DNA of 5,377 bases from a bacterium (GCA_022865845.1 JALHUC010000659.1:1-5377), one strand, 5' to 3'; shown: positions 1 to 5,377, numbered from the stretch's first letter. Notes: a model not told the origin generated them from the sequence alone. A program made the numbers and translations.

Positions 1-1142
1 CCGCCGACAGGCTTCCCGCCCTCTACAATATCGTGCCCAGGACTCCCTTTGAGGCGGGCGATGACCGGATGGCCACCCACCGGGATCCAGACACGGTCAA
101 GATCAGGTGATATCAGCCGGATAGCCGATTCCTCCGAGGAGGTGTAGACAATATCGCCGCTTAGCCCGGCCACCATTGGCCTGAGCCGGATCCGGTCGGT
201 ATGGGCCACCATCTCCCCGTGGTGAGCGACGATGATGGCAAAGGGACCGTTGAGGAGGAGAGGCCCGTAGACCCTTCGGAGCGCCTCAAAATATTCCTTT
301 TCTTCCTTCGGCATCCTGTCGATCTGTTCCCATACCGGTGGTGAAAAGATATCCATCACCGTTTCAATGGGAAGTTCGTGCTTCCTTGCCAGAAGATCAA
401 CGGCGTAAGCCACGACCTCTGTATCTGTGTGCATGGTACAGATATAGTCGTACATCTCCAGGAAGCGCCGGTTTGCCCCGTAGGAGGATATTTCTCCGTT
501 ATGGACTACGGTCCAGTCCAGGAGACTGAAAGGGTGCGCTCCGCCCCACCATCCCTGGGTGTTGGTGGGGAAACGCCCGTGGGCCGTCCAGATATAACCG
601 TGGTAGTCCTCGAGTCCGAAAAACGCTGCGATCTCCTCAGGGAAACCGACACCTTTGAACACGCCCATGTCCTTGCCGGAAGAAAAAACGTAGGCATCCT
701 CTATGGAGGTGTTGATCTTGAAAACTCTTCTTGCAACAAGGTCATCGTCGCTGATGATCTCGTGGACCACCTCCCGTTTCGGTTGAACGAAGTAGCGAAA
801 AACATCCGGTGGCTTCTTTATAGCCGGCATGGGGAAGGTAGGTATCTCCTCGGAGTGCCTGATGTCGAAAAACCTCTTCAGATAAGCCTCCGTCACATCA
901 CGGCTGGCCCTTGTGTGGTACATGATATGAAGGGCGTAATCTTCCGTTCGTTCGGGATAGCACCCGTATATGGCAAAACCGGCCCCCAGACCGTTGCCCC
1001 TCTCGTGCATGTTGCTGATGGCCGTAATAACCTTTTTGCCTGAGTGAAGTTTGCCGGAAGTGTCCATCATCCCGAAGATGGAGCATTGGGAGATGACCTT
1101 TTCTTCGTTGTAGGGGTTGCTGGCTTTGGAAAGGTCTTTCAT
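1..1142 (-). CDS. Class-II glutamine amidotransferase, glutamate synthase GATase subunit type (3' end cut by window)
   Basis: I translated this by hand from the ATG at 1140-1142. The frame stays open for 380 codons to the left edge, so the C-terminus is missing. Class-II (Ntn-type) amidotransferases hydrolyse glutamine to glutamate and ammonia with an N-terminal cysteine. The matching residues are Cys20 in QCSIFGMMD, Arg190 in GRFPTNT, the AHPF segment at about 202-205, Asn215-Gly216 in HNGEI, and Asp240 in HTDTEV. About 170 residues separate the cysteine from the arginine, far more than the roughly 70 in PurF, so a glutamate-synthase-type subunit fits better than a purine enzyme. Cys20 implies removal of a 19-residue propeptide. 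AAGGA lies 6 nt before the ATG. The gene is third in a minus-strand operon after a ferredoxin and a flavoprotein, matching split glutamate synthases where GATase, FMN core and GXGXG parts are separate genes. The exact acceptor is inferred, not shown. Confidence 0.88.
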   Translation of the reverse strand, partial: MKDLSKASNPYNEEKVISQCSIFGMMDTSGKLHSGKKVITAISNMHERGNGLGAGFAIYGCYPERTEDYALHIMYHTRASRDVTEAYLKRFFDIRHSEEIPTFPMPAIKKPPDVFRYFVQPKREVVHEIISDDDLVARRVFKINTSIEDAYVFSSGKDMGVFKGVGFPEEIAAFFGLEDYHGYIWTAHGRFPTNTQGWWGGAHPFSLLDWTVVHNGEISSYGANRRFLEMYDYICTMHTDTEVVAYAVDLLARKHELPIETVMDIFSPPVWEQIDRMPKEEKEYFEALRRVYGPLLLNGPFAIIVAHHGEMVAHTDRIRLRPMVAGLSGDIVYTSSEESAIRLISPDLDRVWIPVGGHPVIARLKGSPGHDIVEGGKPVG

Positions 1143-1160
1143 AATTAATCCTTTTGCAGT

Positions 1161-1226
1161 TTCAAATTTCAAATTTCAAATGTCTTATGCTCCCATTTGG
1201 AATCTGAAATCTGGAATTTGGAATTG
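1161..1226. repeat. Facing heptad-repeat runs forming a long hairpin between two operon genes
   Basis: On the plus strand there are three perfect tandem copies of TTCAAAT (1161-1181), a 13-base spacer (1182-1194), then four heptads ATTTGGA, ATCTGAA, ATCTGGA and ATTTGGA (1195-1222) plus a partial ATTG. The second run is roughly the reverse complement of the first. In the operon transcript the arms at 1161-1181 and 1195-1215 can form 17 Watson-Crick and 2 G-U pairs out of 21. The tract begins only a few bases after the oxidoreductase stop codon and ends just before the amidotransferase ribosome binding site. It is AT-rich and has no following U tract, so it does not look like an intrinsic terminator. 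A role in mRNA processing or a dispersed genomic repeat are both possible. Confidence 0.8.
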
Positions 1227-1229
1227 TCT

Positions 1230-2546
1230 TTACTCAATTTCCATTATGGGCTGTTTGATCTTCTCTTTAACTTCAAACGGCAGATGGACTACCGCGAAAT
1301 CATCGGTGAGAAGCTCCTTTTTAAAGGATGTTGTCTTGACCTTTTCCCTCATGAGACCCAGATAAATGCCTGCTCTGTCGACCTCCCCTGCCATGATGAG
1401 CCCCTGGATCACGTCATCCTTAAGGATAACCTTGGAGTAACGATCCTTTTCACTCCGCGTGATCTCCTCAAAACCCTTTTTGTCAGGCTTGAGCATAAAC
1501 CCGGCTGAAACCATGGGAAATCCGAAAAAATCTACCGAGTTCATGTTCGTGGCCCACTTATGCTGATGACTCGATCCCGCCATGTTCATTCCAGCGATCC
1601 GCCCACCGATATAGGCGTTGGGCCAGAGGGGGAGCAGTCTCATACCGCCCGTGACGAAGTCGTGGGCATGGGCACAGTCACCGCAGGCGTATATCCCCTT
1701 AATATTAGTCTCCATATTTAAATCTACAGCAACTCCGCCGCCGACTTTCATATTCGCCAGGGCTACTCCGGTCCCCTCCAGGAACTCGGTCCTGGGCCTG
1801 ACCCCTATGGCTACAACAAATAGTTCACAGGGAAGTACCGTACCGTCCTTGAGAATCACCTCGCTCACACGACCCTTGCTGTCGCCCTTCACCTCGGTTA
1901 CCGTGTTGCCCAGAAGGACCTGTACACCGCTGTGTCTGAAAGCCTCCACCGCCATATCGGAGGAAACTGCATCGGTAACCAGCGCCAGTATGCGTTCCGC
2001 AAGTTCCACCATGGTCACATTGTCAACCTGATGTGACAGAGCCTGGGCCGTTTTAGTCCCTATAAGTCCAGCGCCGAGCACCACTGCATTCTGGACACGA
2101 CCTAGCTTTTTTCTTACCTCGAGGCTCTGATCCAGGTTTATCATGGCGGTCACGCCATCCAGATCGAGACCCTCCATGGGCGGAATAAAAGGCTTCCCAC
2201 CAGTAGCGACCAGCATCTTTTCGAACCTGATGGTATTTCCCTTGCCTCCGTTTTCAGAAATCAGAGTTACTGATCGCCCCTCGGTGTCAAGATCCTGGGC
2301 TCGATAACCGAGGTACGGCTGAACATCGTGGCCCCTGTAAAAGGTCCGTGGTCTGAAATCCATCCCCCTTCTGTCCACATCCCCCTCGATAAGGTGGGTG
2401 ATCAGAGGTCGGGAATATGTGTGATATTTCTCATCTGAAACAACAGCAATACTGCCCTTTTTATCAACGCGCCGGATACCTTCCACACACCCGATGCCGC
2501 CCGCTGAGTTACCGATAATGAGATATTTATATTTTTTGGTCGCCAT
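1230..2546 (-). CDS. FAD-dependent NAD(P)H oxidoreductase of the NirB/rubredoxin-reductase-like group
   Basis: This 438-aa protein is a two-dinucleotide-domain flavoprotein, probably cytosolic since no signal peptide or membrane segment is visible. The FAD-binding fold starts at residues 9-19 with LIIGNSAGGIG, a variant of GxGxxG. ATGGKPFIP (114-122) is the usual linker, VVLGAGLIG (155-163) is the NAD-binding fold, and IYACGDCAHA (285-294) is the second FAD motif. An acidic Glu181 at the end of the NAD-fold strand suggests NADH over NADPH (inference). No CxxxxC redox disulfide is seen near the N-terminus, so it is not a dithiol reductase such as lipoamide dehydrogenase. YSRPLITHL at 44-52 resembles the NADH oxidase/NirB-like families. 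The ATG has AAAGGA 10 nt upstream. Between a polyferredoxin and a glutamine amidotransferase, it probably passes electrons between NAD(P)H and ferredoxin for glutamate synthesis, the role GltD plays in the classical enzyme. The partner assignment is inferred from context. Confidence 0.88.
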   Translation of the reverse strand: MATKKYKYLIIGNSAGGIGCVEGIRRVDKKGSIAVVSDEKYHTYSRPLITHLIEGDVDRRGMDFRPRTFYRGHDVQPYLGYRAQDLDTEGRSVTLISENGGKGNTIRFEKMLVATGGKPFIPPMEGLDLDGVTAMINLDQSLEVRKKLGRVQNAVVLGAGLIGTKTAQALSHQVDNVTMVELAERILALVTDAVSSDMAVEAFRHSGVQVLLGNTVTEVKGDSKGRVSEVILKDGTVLPCELFVVAIGVRPRTEFLEGTGVALANMKVGGGVAVDLNMETNIKGIYACGDCAHAHDFVTGGMRLLPLWPNAYIGGRIAGMNMAGSSHQHKWATNMNSVDFFGFPMVSAGFMLKPDKKGFEEITRSEKDRYSKVILKDDVIQGLIMAGEVDRAGIYLGLMREKVKTTSFKKELLTDDFAVVHLPFEVKEKIKQPIMEIE

Positions 2547-2574
2547 TATGAATTTTTCCTTTGATTTGCCTGAC

Positions 2575-2609
2575 TACTGGATACTGGGTACTGGGTACCG
2601 GGTACTGAT
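2575..2609. repeat. Five tandem TACTGGG-type heptads between the ferredoxin and oxidoreductase genes
   Basis: The plus strand reads TACTGGA, TACTGGG, TACTGGG, TACCGGG, TACTGAT in immediate succession: five 7-bp units, two of them perfect copies and the others with one or two changes. The tract fills most of the 65-bp gap between the ferredoxin stop codon (ending 2 bp away at 2612) and the oxidoreductase ribosome binding site (2557-2562). The 7-bp period does not preserve a reading frame, and no ORF uses it. Copy number may vary by slippage. Confidence 0.8.
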
Positions 2610-2611
2610 TG

Positions 2612-3055
2612 TTAAAATTCCTCTTCCACTATATACAACGCATCATTAGGGCACATTTCGATGCAGGCAGGGGTTTCCCGGCCCGGGCATAGATCGCATT
2701 TGGCCGCTTTCCTGGGCCCTCTGGTGTCGGCCCTGATTGCACCCTTGGTGCACGACAAAACACATGTCCAGCACCCGATACACTTGTCACGGTCTTGAAT
2801 AACCTCCCCCGTTTGTTCGTCCTGATAAATAGCTCCTGCAATGCACGCATAGGCGCAATAGGGCTCCGGACAGTGGCGGCACTGCAGCGCGAAGGAAACA
2901 GGCCCGTCCTCTTCAACGGTAATCCTGGAAGGCGGCGGTACTTCATCCTTGAAGGTCTTGATAATATTTCTGGATCTGGAGTGTTCCACCTGACAGTAGA
3001 CCTCGCAAAGGTGGCACCCAATACAGACCTCTTCAATTGCATAGATTCTTTTCAC
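2612..3055 (-). CDS. Polyferredoxin with four [4Fe-4S] cluster motifs (DmsB/HycB-like electron-transfer subunit)
   Basis: This 147-aa protein has 16 cysteines in four groups: C11/C14/C17/C21, C59/C62/C67/C71, C92/C95/C98/C102 and C120/C123/C131/C135. This is the pattern of DmsB/HycB/NrfC-type subunits, which hold four [4Fe-4S] clusters and wire a redox enzyme to its partner. In that family the first group usually shares ligands with the last and the two inner groups with each other. No twin-arginine signal or membrane segment is present, so it should act in the cytoplasm. The start is GTG (3053-3055), supported by GGAG six bases upstream and by the lack of a nearby Met. It is the first gene of the minus-strand cluster, with the flavoprotein following after 65 bp. 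The likely job is to carry electrons between the flavoprotein and the glutamate synthase core. Other redox partners cannot be excluded. Confidence 0.9.
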   Translation of the reverse strand: MKRIYAIEEVCIGCHLCEVYCQVEHSRSRNIIKTFKDEVPPPSRITVEEDGPVSFALQCRHCPEPYCAYACIAGAIYQDEQTGEVIQDRDKCIGCWTCVLSCTKGAIRADTRGPRKAAKCDLCPGRETPACIEMCPNDALYIVEEEF

Positions 3056-3061
3056 TTCGTT

Positions 3062-3065
3062 CTCC
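3062..3065 (-). promoter_or_regulatory. Shine-Dalgarno deciding the GTG start of the ferredoxin gene
   Basis: On the minus strand GGAG stands six bases before the GTG codon. No ATG start lies nearby in frame, so this site is the main argument for the GTG. Confidence 0.7.
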
Positions 3066-3095
3066 GAATTGCCTGTTTAATGAGCAGTTCTTTTT

Positions 3096-3112
3096 CGGAC
3101 ACAGGGTGTCCG
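3096..3112. promoter_or_regulatory. Perfect 17-bp palindrome upstream of the ferredoxin operon, candidate operator
   Basis: CGGACAC and GTGTCCG form a perfect 7-bp inverted repeat around AGG. It lies 41-57 bp upstream of the ferredoxin GTG, where a repressor or activator site or a 5' UTR hairpin would be expected. In the direction of the operon it is followed by five A residues rather than T, so it is not a terminator for that strand. The symmetry fits a dimeric regulator, but I cannot name the family. Confidence 0.5.
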
Positions 3113-3342
3113 CTCCACCAGACCGGTTCTAAGGATCCTCATTCAATCTTTTACAGTATAGCCCTTGATCCCACGTTGCCGCTCCATTTTGCACTTTCTA
3201 TGCTGAATAATGAATACAATACTGCAAGTAATACGCCAATAGGATTTTTCCTGAAGATGCCTGATAAATCGAAGAATAATGATTACAGCTGACCCTAGCG
3301 AAGGAGTTAGTGTGTAACATATGGACACACATATTTCAACAT

Positions 3343-3371
3343 TTGACACATAAACACAGGGCTGGTTTACG
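3343..3371 (+). promoter_or_regulatory. Candidate sigma-70-type promoter for nadE (distal)
   Basis: An exact TTGACA at 3343-3348 is followed 17 bp later by TTTACG (3366-3371), which matches the -10 consensus at only three positions but is preceded by TG-N, the extended -10 element. It would give an mRNA leader of about 160 bases before nadE. The weak -10 keeps confidence low. Confidence 0.3.
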
Positions 3372-3389
3372 GGTCATGGCCTGCTTTCA

Positions 3390-3422
3390 CCCTCCCCTCA
3401 ATCCACTCCTCTCAAGGGAGGG
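3390..3422. repeat. C-rich/G-rich inverted repeat, probable dispersed intergenic repeat
   Basis: CCCTCCC (3390-3396) pairs perfectly with GGGAGGG (3416-3422) across a 19-base pyrimidine-rich loop. An alternative register pairs CCCCTC (3394-3399) with GAGGGG (3418-3423). No T tract follows on either strand, so a terminator is unlikely. Its composition differs sharply from the AT-rich surroundings, as for dispersed repeats of this general kind. Whether it is repeated elsewhere in the genome cannot be seen here. Confidence 0.5.
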
Positions 3423-3430
3423 GAAGAGTA

Positions 3431-3459
3431 TTGACAGTCTTCTGTTTATGACAGAAGAT
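3431..3459 (+). promoter_or_regulatory. Candidate proximal nadE promoter -35 with an overlapping hairpin/operator
   Basis: A second exact TTGACA (3431-3436) is followed by a perfect 8-bp inverted repeat, TCTTCTGT (3438-3445) and ACAGAAGA (3451-3458), around a TTATG loop. With a 17-bp spacer the -10 would be GAAGAT (3454-3459), a poor match. The inverted repeat would then fill the promoter spacer, a common operator position. The hairpin is certain; the promoter is tentative. Confidence 0.3.
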
Positions 3460-3489
3460 GCCGATTCAAACCCAAAGATAGGTAACTAC

Positions 3490-3513
3490 AGGTTAATCAA
3501 AAGGTTAATCAAA
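3490..3513. repeat. Perfect 12-bp tandem duplication upstream of nadE
   Basis: AGGTTAATCAAA occurs twice back to back (3490-3501 and 3502-3513). A third, decayed copy follows (CCTAATCAA from 3514). The tract ends about 13-22 bp before the nadE GTG, so it lies where a Shine-Dalgarno or an operator would be expected. The AGG within each copy is too far from the start codon to be a normal ribosome binding site. Confidence 0.7.
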
Positions 3514-3535
3514 CCTAATCAACAACACGAACCCG

Positions 3536-5227
3536 GTGATCCCATTGATCGTCACTCTTCATCAGATCAACACAACCGTCGGAGACTTCGACGGTAATCT
3601 CAAAAAAATACTTCGTGGCGCCCGTCAGGCGGAGGGAAAAGGCTCTTCCCTGGCTGTTTTTCCCGAGCTTTCTCTTACAGGTTATCCTCCTCTGGATCTT
3701 CTCGAAAACCGGACATTTATTTTTGAAGCCGGCCAGGTGTTGGACCGGCTCCTACTTGAATCAAAAGGACTTGACCTCACAATCCTTGTGGGAAGCATCA
3801 TGCCCAGGGATGAGAGCAGCGTCGGTAAGTCTCTTAATAACGCGGCCATCCTCATCCGACGGGGGGATATCCTTGCGACTCATTTCAAGGTTCTCCTTCC
3901 CACTTACGATGTTTTTGACGAAAGTCGCTACTTCGAGCCAGGCGCAGCCGTCACAGTAGCCCAGGTAGACGATAGGCCCATCGCCATTTCGGTGTGTGAG
4001 GATGTCTGGAACGACAAAATCTACTGGACCAGACCCCAGTATCATTTCGACCCCGTGGAAGATGTGCTTGCGTCAAACCCCAATACTCCCCTGATCAACA
4101 TCGCGGCCTCACCTTATAGTCACGGCAAGGGACCCATGAGATACGAGATGCTGGCCAACACAGCCAGGCGTTTCGAGACTCCGGTACTCTACGTCAACCA
4201 GGTCGGCGGCAACGATTCGCTGGTATTTGACGGGCGAAGCCTTGCATTGGACCCCGCAGGCACCATCATCGCCCTCGCTGATGATTTTCGTGAACAACTT
4301 CTGGTGATCGACCTTGACGATATCTCACCCGCCATCTCCCACCCCGCTTCAAAACGTTCAGTCTCTAGATCCAACCCTATCAAGGATACGATGGGAACAA
4401 TGTTTAAGGCTCTTTCAATGGGACTTGCAGATTACGCTGGCAAATGTGGATTCAGGACTTGTGTGCTGGGACTTTCTGGTGGGATCGATTCGGCGGTAAC
4501 AGCCGTTATCGCATGTGAAGCCTTAGGTCCAGCAAATGTTCATGGTATCCTCATGCCGTCACCTTATACCTCCACCCAGAGTGTAAACGACGCTGAGCTT
4601 CTGGCTGCCAATCTCGGGATGAAAACCACCACCATCCCCATTACGGGAATCTATGAGCAGTATTTGAAAGACCTGACTGAAGGCCTTGATGGTCTGCCCG
4701 GCGACAAAACCGAAGAGAACATTCAGGCGAGGATAAGGGGCAACATCCTCATGGCCCTTTCTAACAGGTTCGGCCATCTCGTTCTTTCCACCGGCAATAA
4801 ATCGGAGTTGGCCACAGGATACTGCACCCTTTACGGGGACATGTCCGGTGGGCTTGCCGTTATCAGCGATGTCTATAAAGGTGAAGTTTACGATCTGGCT
4901 CGCCACATCAACCGGGAGGTTGAGGTCATCCCCGAGAGCATTATTACAAAGGCTCCCTCCGCTGAACTCAGACATGACCAGAAAGATTCTGATACCCTTC
5001 CCTCTTACGATCTTCTTGACACAGTACTGAAAGCTTATCTTGAGGAGAAAAAAACGCTCCCCGAGATCATCGAAATGGGATACTCTTCCGAACTTGTTAA
5101 ATACATACTCAATATGGTAGAGAGCAATGAATATAAAAGGCAACAGGCAGCACCGGGTATCAAGGTCAGCTGGAAGGCCTTCGGACTTGGTCGACGATAT
5201 CCTATCGCCAAAGCCGCCTTGTTCTAG
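3536..5227 (+). CDS. nadE: Glutamine-dependent NAD+ synthetase
   Basis: The 563-aa protein catalyses the last step of NAD+ synthesis: ATP-dependent amidation of nicotinic acid adenine dinucleotide with ammonia taken from glutamine. An N-terminal nitrilase-type glutaminase (about 5-260) shows the Glu-Lys-Cys triad: Glu44 in FPELSLTGYPP, Lys118 in HFKVLLPTYDVFDESRYFEPG and Cys154 in ISVCEDVWND. The C-terminal synthetase domain (about 285-563) has the ATP PP-loop SGGIDS (314-319), STGNKSELATGYCTLYGD (418-435) and KAPSAELR (472-479). It ends in the typical RRYPIAKAALF. Length is normal for the two-domain form, and no frameshift is seen. The GTG at 3536 is the first possible start after an in-frame TAA at 3506. 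A TTG at 3545 is the other option, and neither has a convincing Shine-Dalgarno. The conserved N-terminal strand (TLHQINTTVGDFDGN) begins right after, so the true start is close. It is transcribed away from the glutamate synthase-type operon and supplies the cofactor that operon's flavoprotein likely uses. Confidence 0.97.
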   Translation: MIPLIVTLHQINTTVGDFDGNLKKILRGARQAEGKGSSLAVFPELSLTGYPPLDLLENRTFIFEAGQVLDRLLLESKGLDLTILVGSIMPRDESSVGKSLNNAAILIRRGDILATHFKVLLPTYDVFDESRYFEPGAAVTVAQVDDRPIAISVCEDVWNDKIYWTRPQYHFDPVEDVLASNPNTPLINIAASPYSHGKGPMRYEMLANTARRFETPVLYVNQVGGNDSLVFDGRSLALDPAGTIIALADDFREQLLVIDLDDISPAISHPASKRSVSRSNPIKDTMGTMFKALSMGLADYAGKCGFRTCVLGLSGGIDSAVTAVIACEALGPANVHGILMPSPYTSTQSVNDAELLAANLGMKTTTIPITGIYEQYLKDLTEGLDGLPGDKTEENIQARIRGNILMALSNRFGHLVLSTGNKSELATGYCTLYGDMSGGLAVISDVYKGEVYDLARHINREVEVIPESIITKAPSAELRHDQKDSDTLPSYDLLDTVLKAYLEEKKTLPEIIEMGYSSELVKYILNMVESNEYKRQQAAPGIKVSWKAFGLGRRYPIAKAALF

Positions 5228-5284
5228 AACCCGTCTTATCCCGCACTGCAGCATTCAGCTACCCGCGGTGATAACTAGCACCTG

Positions 5285-5290
5285 AAAGGA
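5285..5290 (+). promoter_or_regulatory. Shine-Dalgarno choosing the lipoprotein start
   Basis: AAAGGA ends six bases before the ATG at 5297. An overlapping ATG at 5290 in another frame is also open to the window edge, but it sits inside this site and its product lacks a signal peptide, so 5297 is preferred. Confidence 0.65.
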
Positions 5291-5296
5291 TGGTTT

Positions 5297-5377
5297 ATGC
5301 GTACAGCCAGGATTACAACAGCACTAACAGTAATGCTCCTGATCCTTTTTACCTATGCCTGCAGCCAGGGGCAGCAG
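5297..5377 (+). CDS. Putative lipoprotein, N-terminal fragment (cut by right edge)
   Basis: Only the first 27 codons are in the window. They encode two Arg residues in a short n-region (MRTARITTA), a hydrophobic core (LTVMLLILF) and a lipobox-like TYAC with Cys22. The following SQGQQ is polar, as expected for a mature lipoprotein start. Thr and Tyr at -3 and -2 are not the preferred residues, so the lipidation call is moderate, but the export signal is clear. If processed, the protein would be anchored to a membrane by acylated Cys22. The gene follows nadE on the same strand after 69 bp with no terminator seen between, so it may be co-transcribed. Function cannot be told from this fragment. 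Confidence 0.65.
   Translation, partial: MRTARITTALTVMLLILFTYACSQGQQ

Larger units (their letters stand above)
3056..3535. other. Divergent intergenic region between the ferredoxin operon and nadE
   Basis: These 480 bp lie between two divergently transcribed starts and should hold both promoters. Short open frames exist (minus 3143-3349 and plus 3310-3597), but both rely on GTG starts without a Shine-Dalgarno and resemble nothing I know. The section from about 3115 to 3300 is AT-rich and otherwise featureless to me. A TATACT hexamer on the minus strand at 3155-3160 could be a -10 box for the operon, but no matching -35 is seen. The symmetric and repeated elements are listed as separate entries. 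Confidence 0.7.

Noticed and set aside
378..1043. 221-codon open frame on the plus strand
   Set aside because: It lies antisense to the amidotransferase, whose catalytic motifs are clear on the minus strand. The plus-strand translation shows no recognisable domain.
1161..1226. CRISPR-like or terminator reading of the heptad tract
   Set aside because: The units are only 7 bp with no unique spacers between them, and the hairpin is AT-rich with no U tract after it.
2629..3042. 137-codon minus-strand frame overlapping the ferredoxin gene
   Set aside because: It is a shifted frame of the ferredoxin gene, whose 16 spaced cysteines identify the true frame.
3091..3112. Intrinsic terminator at the 17-bp palindrome
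   Set aside because: The five T residues precede the palindrome on the plus strand. Read along the minus strand it is followed by A residues, so neither direction gives stem plus U tract.
3143..3349. Possible 68-aa minus-strand protein with a hydrophobic stretch
   Set aside because: It has a GTG start without a Shine-Dalgarno, lies in AT-rich intergenic DNA, and shows no family motif.
3310..3597. Possible 95-aa plus-strand protein overlapping the nadE start
   Set aside because: It has a GTG start with no ribosome binding site, runs through the inverted repeats and the 12-bp duplication, and overlaps nadE in another frame.
4559..5254. 231-codon minus-strand frame opposite nadE
   Set aside because: It is antisense to the conserved synthetase domain and has no family resemblance, so it is a coding-strand shadow.
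5228..5296. Terminator or promoter between nadE and the lipoprotein gene
   Set aside because: I found no convincing stem with a T tract and no paired -35/-10 hexamers in these 69 bp.

Overview
The window looks like a piece of chromosome from an anaerobic bacterium, plausibly a Desulfobacterota-like lineage. This assignment is an inference from gene content (a modular, ferredoxin-linked glutamate synthase-type cluster rich in Fe-S and flavin proteins) and from the moderate GC content. No rRNA, tRNA, phage, IS or CRISPR feature was seen.

Left part (positions 1-3055, minus strand). Three genes point leftward in transcription order: a 147-aa polyferredoxin with 16 cysteines arranged for four [4Fe-4S] clusters, a 438-aa FAD/NAD(P)-binding oxidoreductase, and a class-II glutamine amidotransferase of at least 380 aa that runs off the left edge. 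Together they read as the electron-input and ammonia-producing modules of a split ('archaeal-type') glutamate synthase. The amidotransferase would release ammonia from glutamine. The flavoprotein and ferredoxin would feed reducing equivalents to an FMN/Fe-S synthase core, which should lie just beyond the left edge. Each of the two junctions inside this operon (about 65 and 87 bp) holds a tract with a strict 7-bp period. One is a run of five TACTGGG-like heptads. The other is a pair of heptad runs facing each other, able to form a long hairpin.

Middle part (3056-3535). This is a 480-bp divergent intergenic region with no credible gene. It holds a perfect 17-bp palindrome just upstream of the ferredoxin start, a C-rich/G-rich inverted repeat, two exact TTGACA hexamers facing nadE, an 8-bp hairpin, and a perfect 12-bp tandem duplication shortly before the nadE start.

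Right part (3536-5377, plus strand). A complete nadE encodes the glutamine-dependent NAD+ synthetase (nitrilase-type glutaminase fused to a PP-loop synthetase). It begins with a GTG that lacks a clear Shine-Dalgarno. After 69 bp comes the first 27 codons of a gene with a lipoprotein-like signal peptide, cut by the right edge.

The genes are mostly recognisable families. The less ordinary content is the heptad-repeat architecture between the operon genes and the dense set of symmetric elements in the divergent region. I did not find evidence for a wholly new system.
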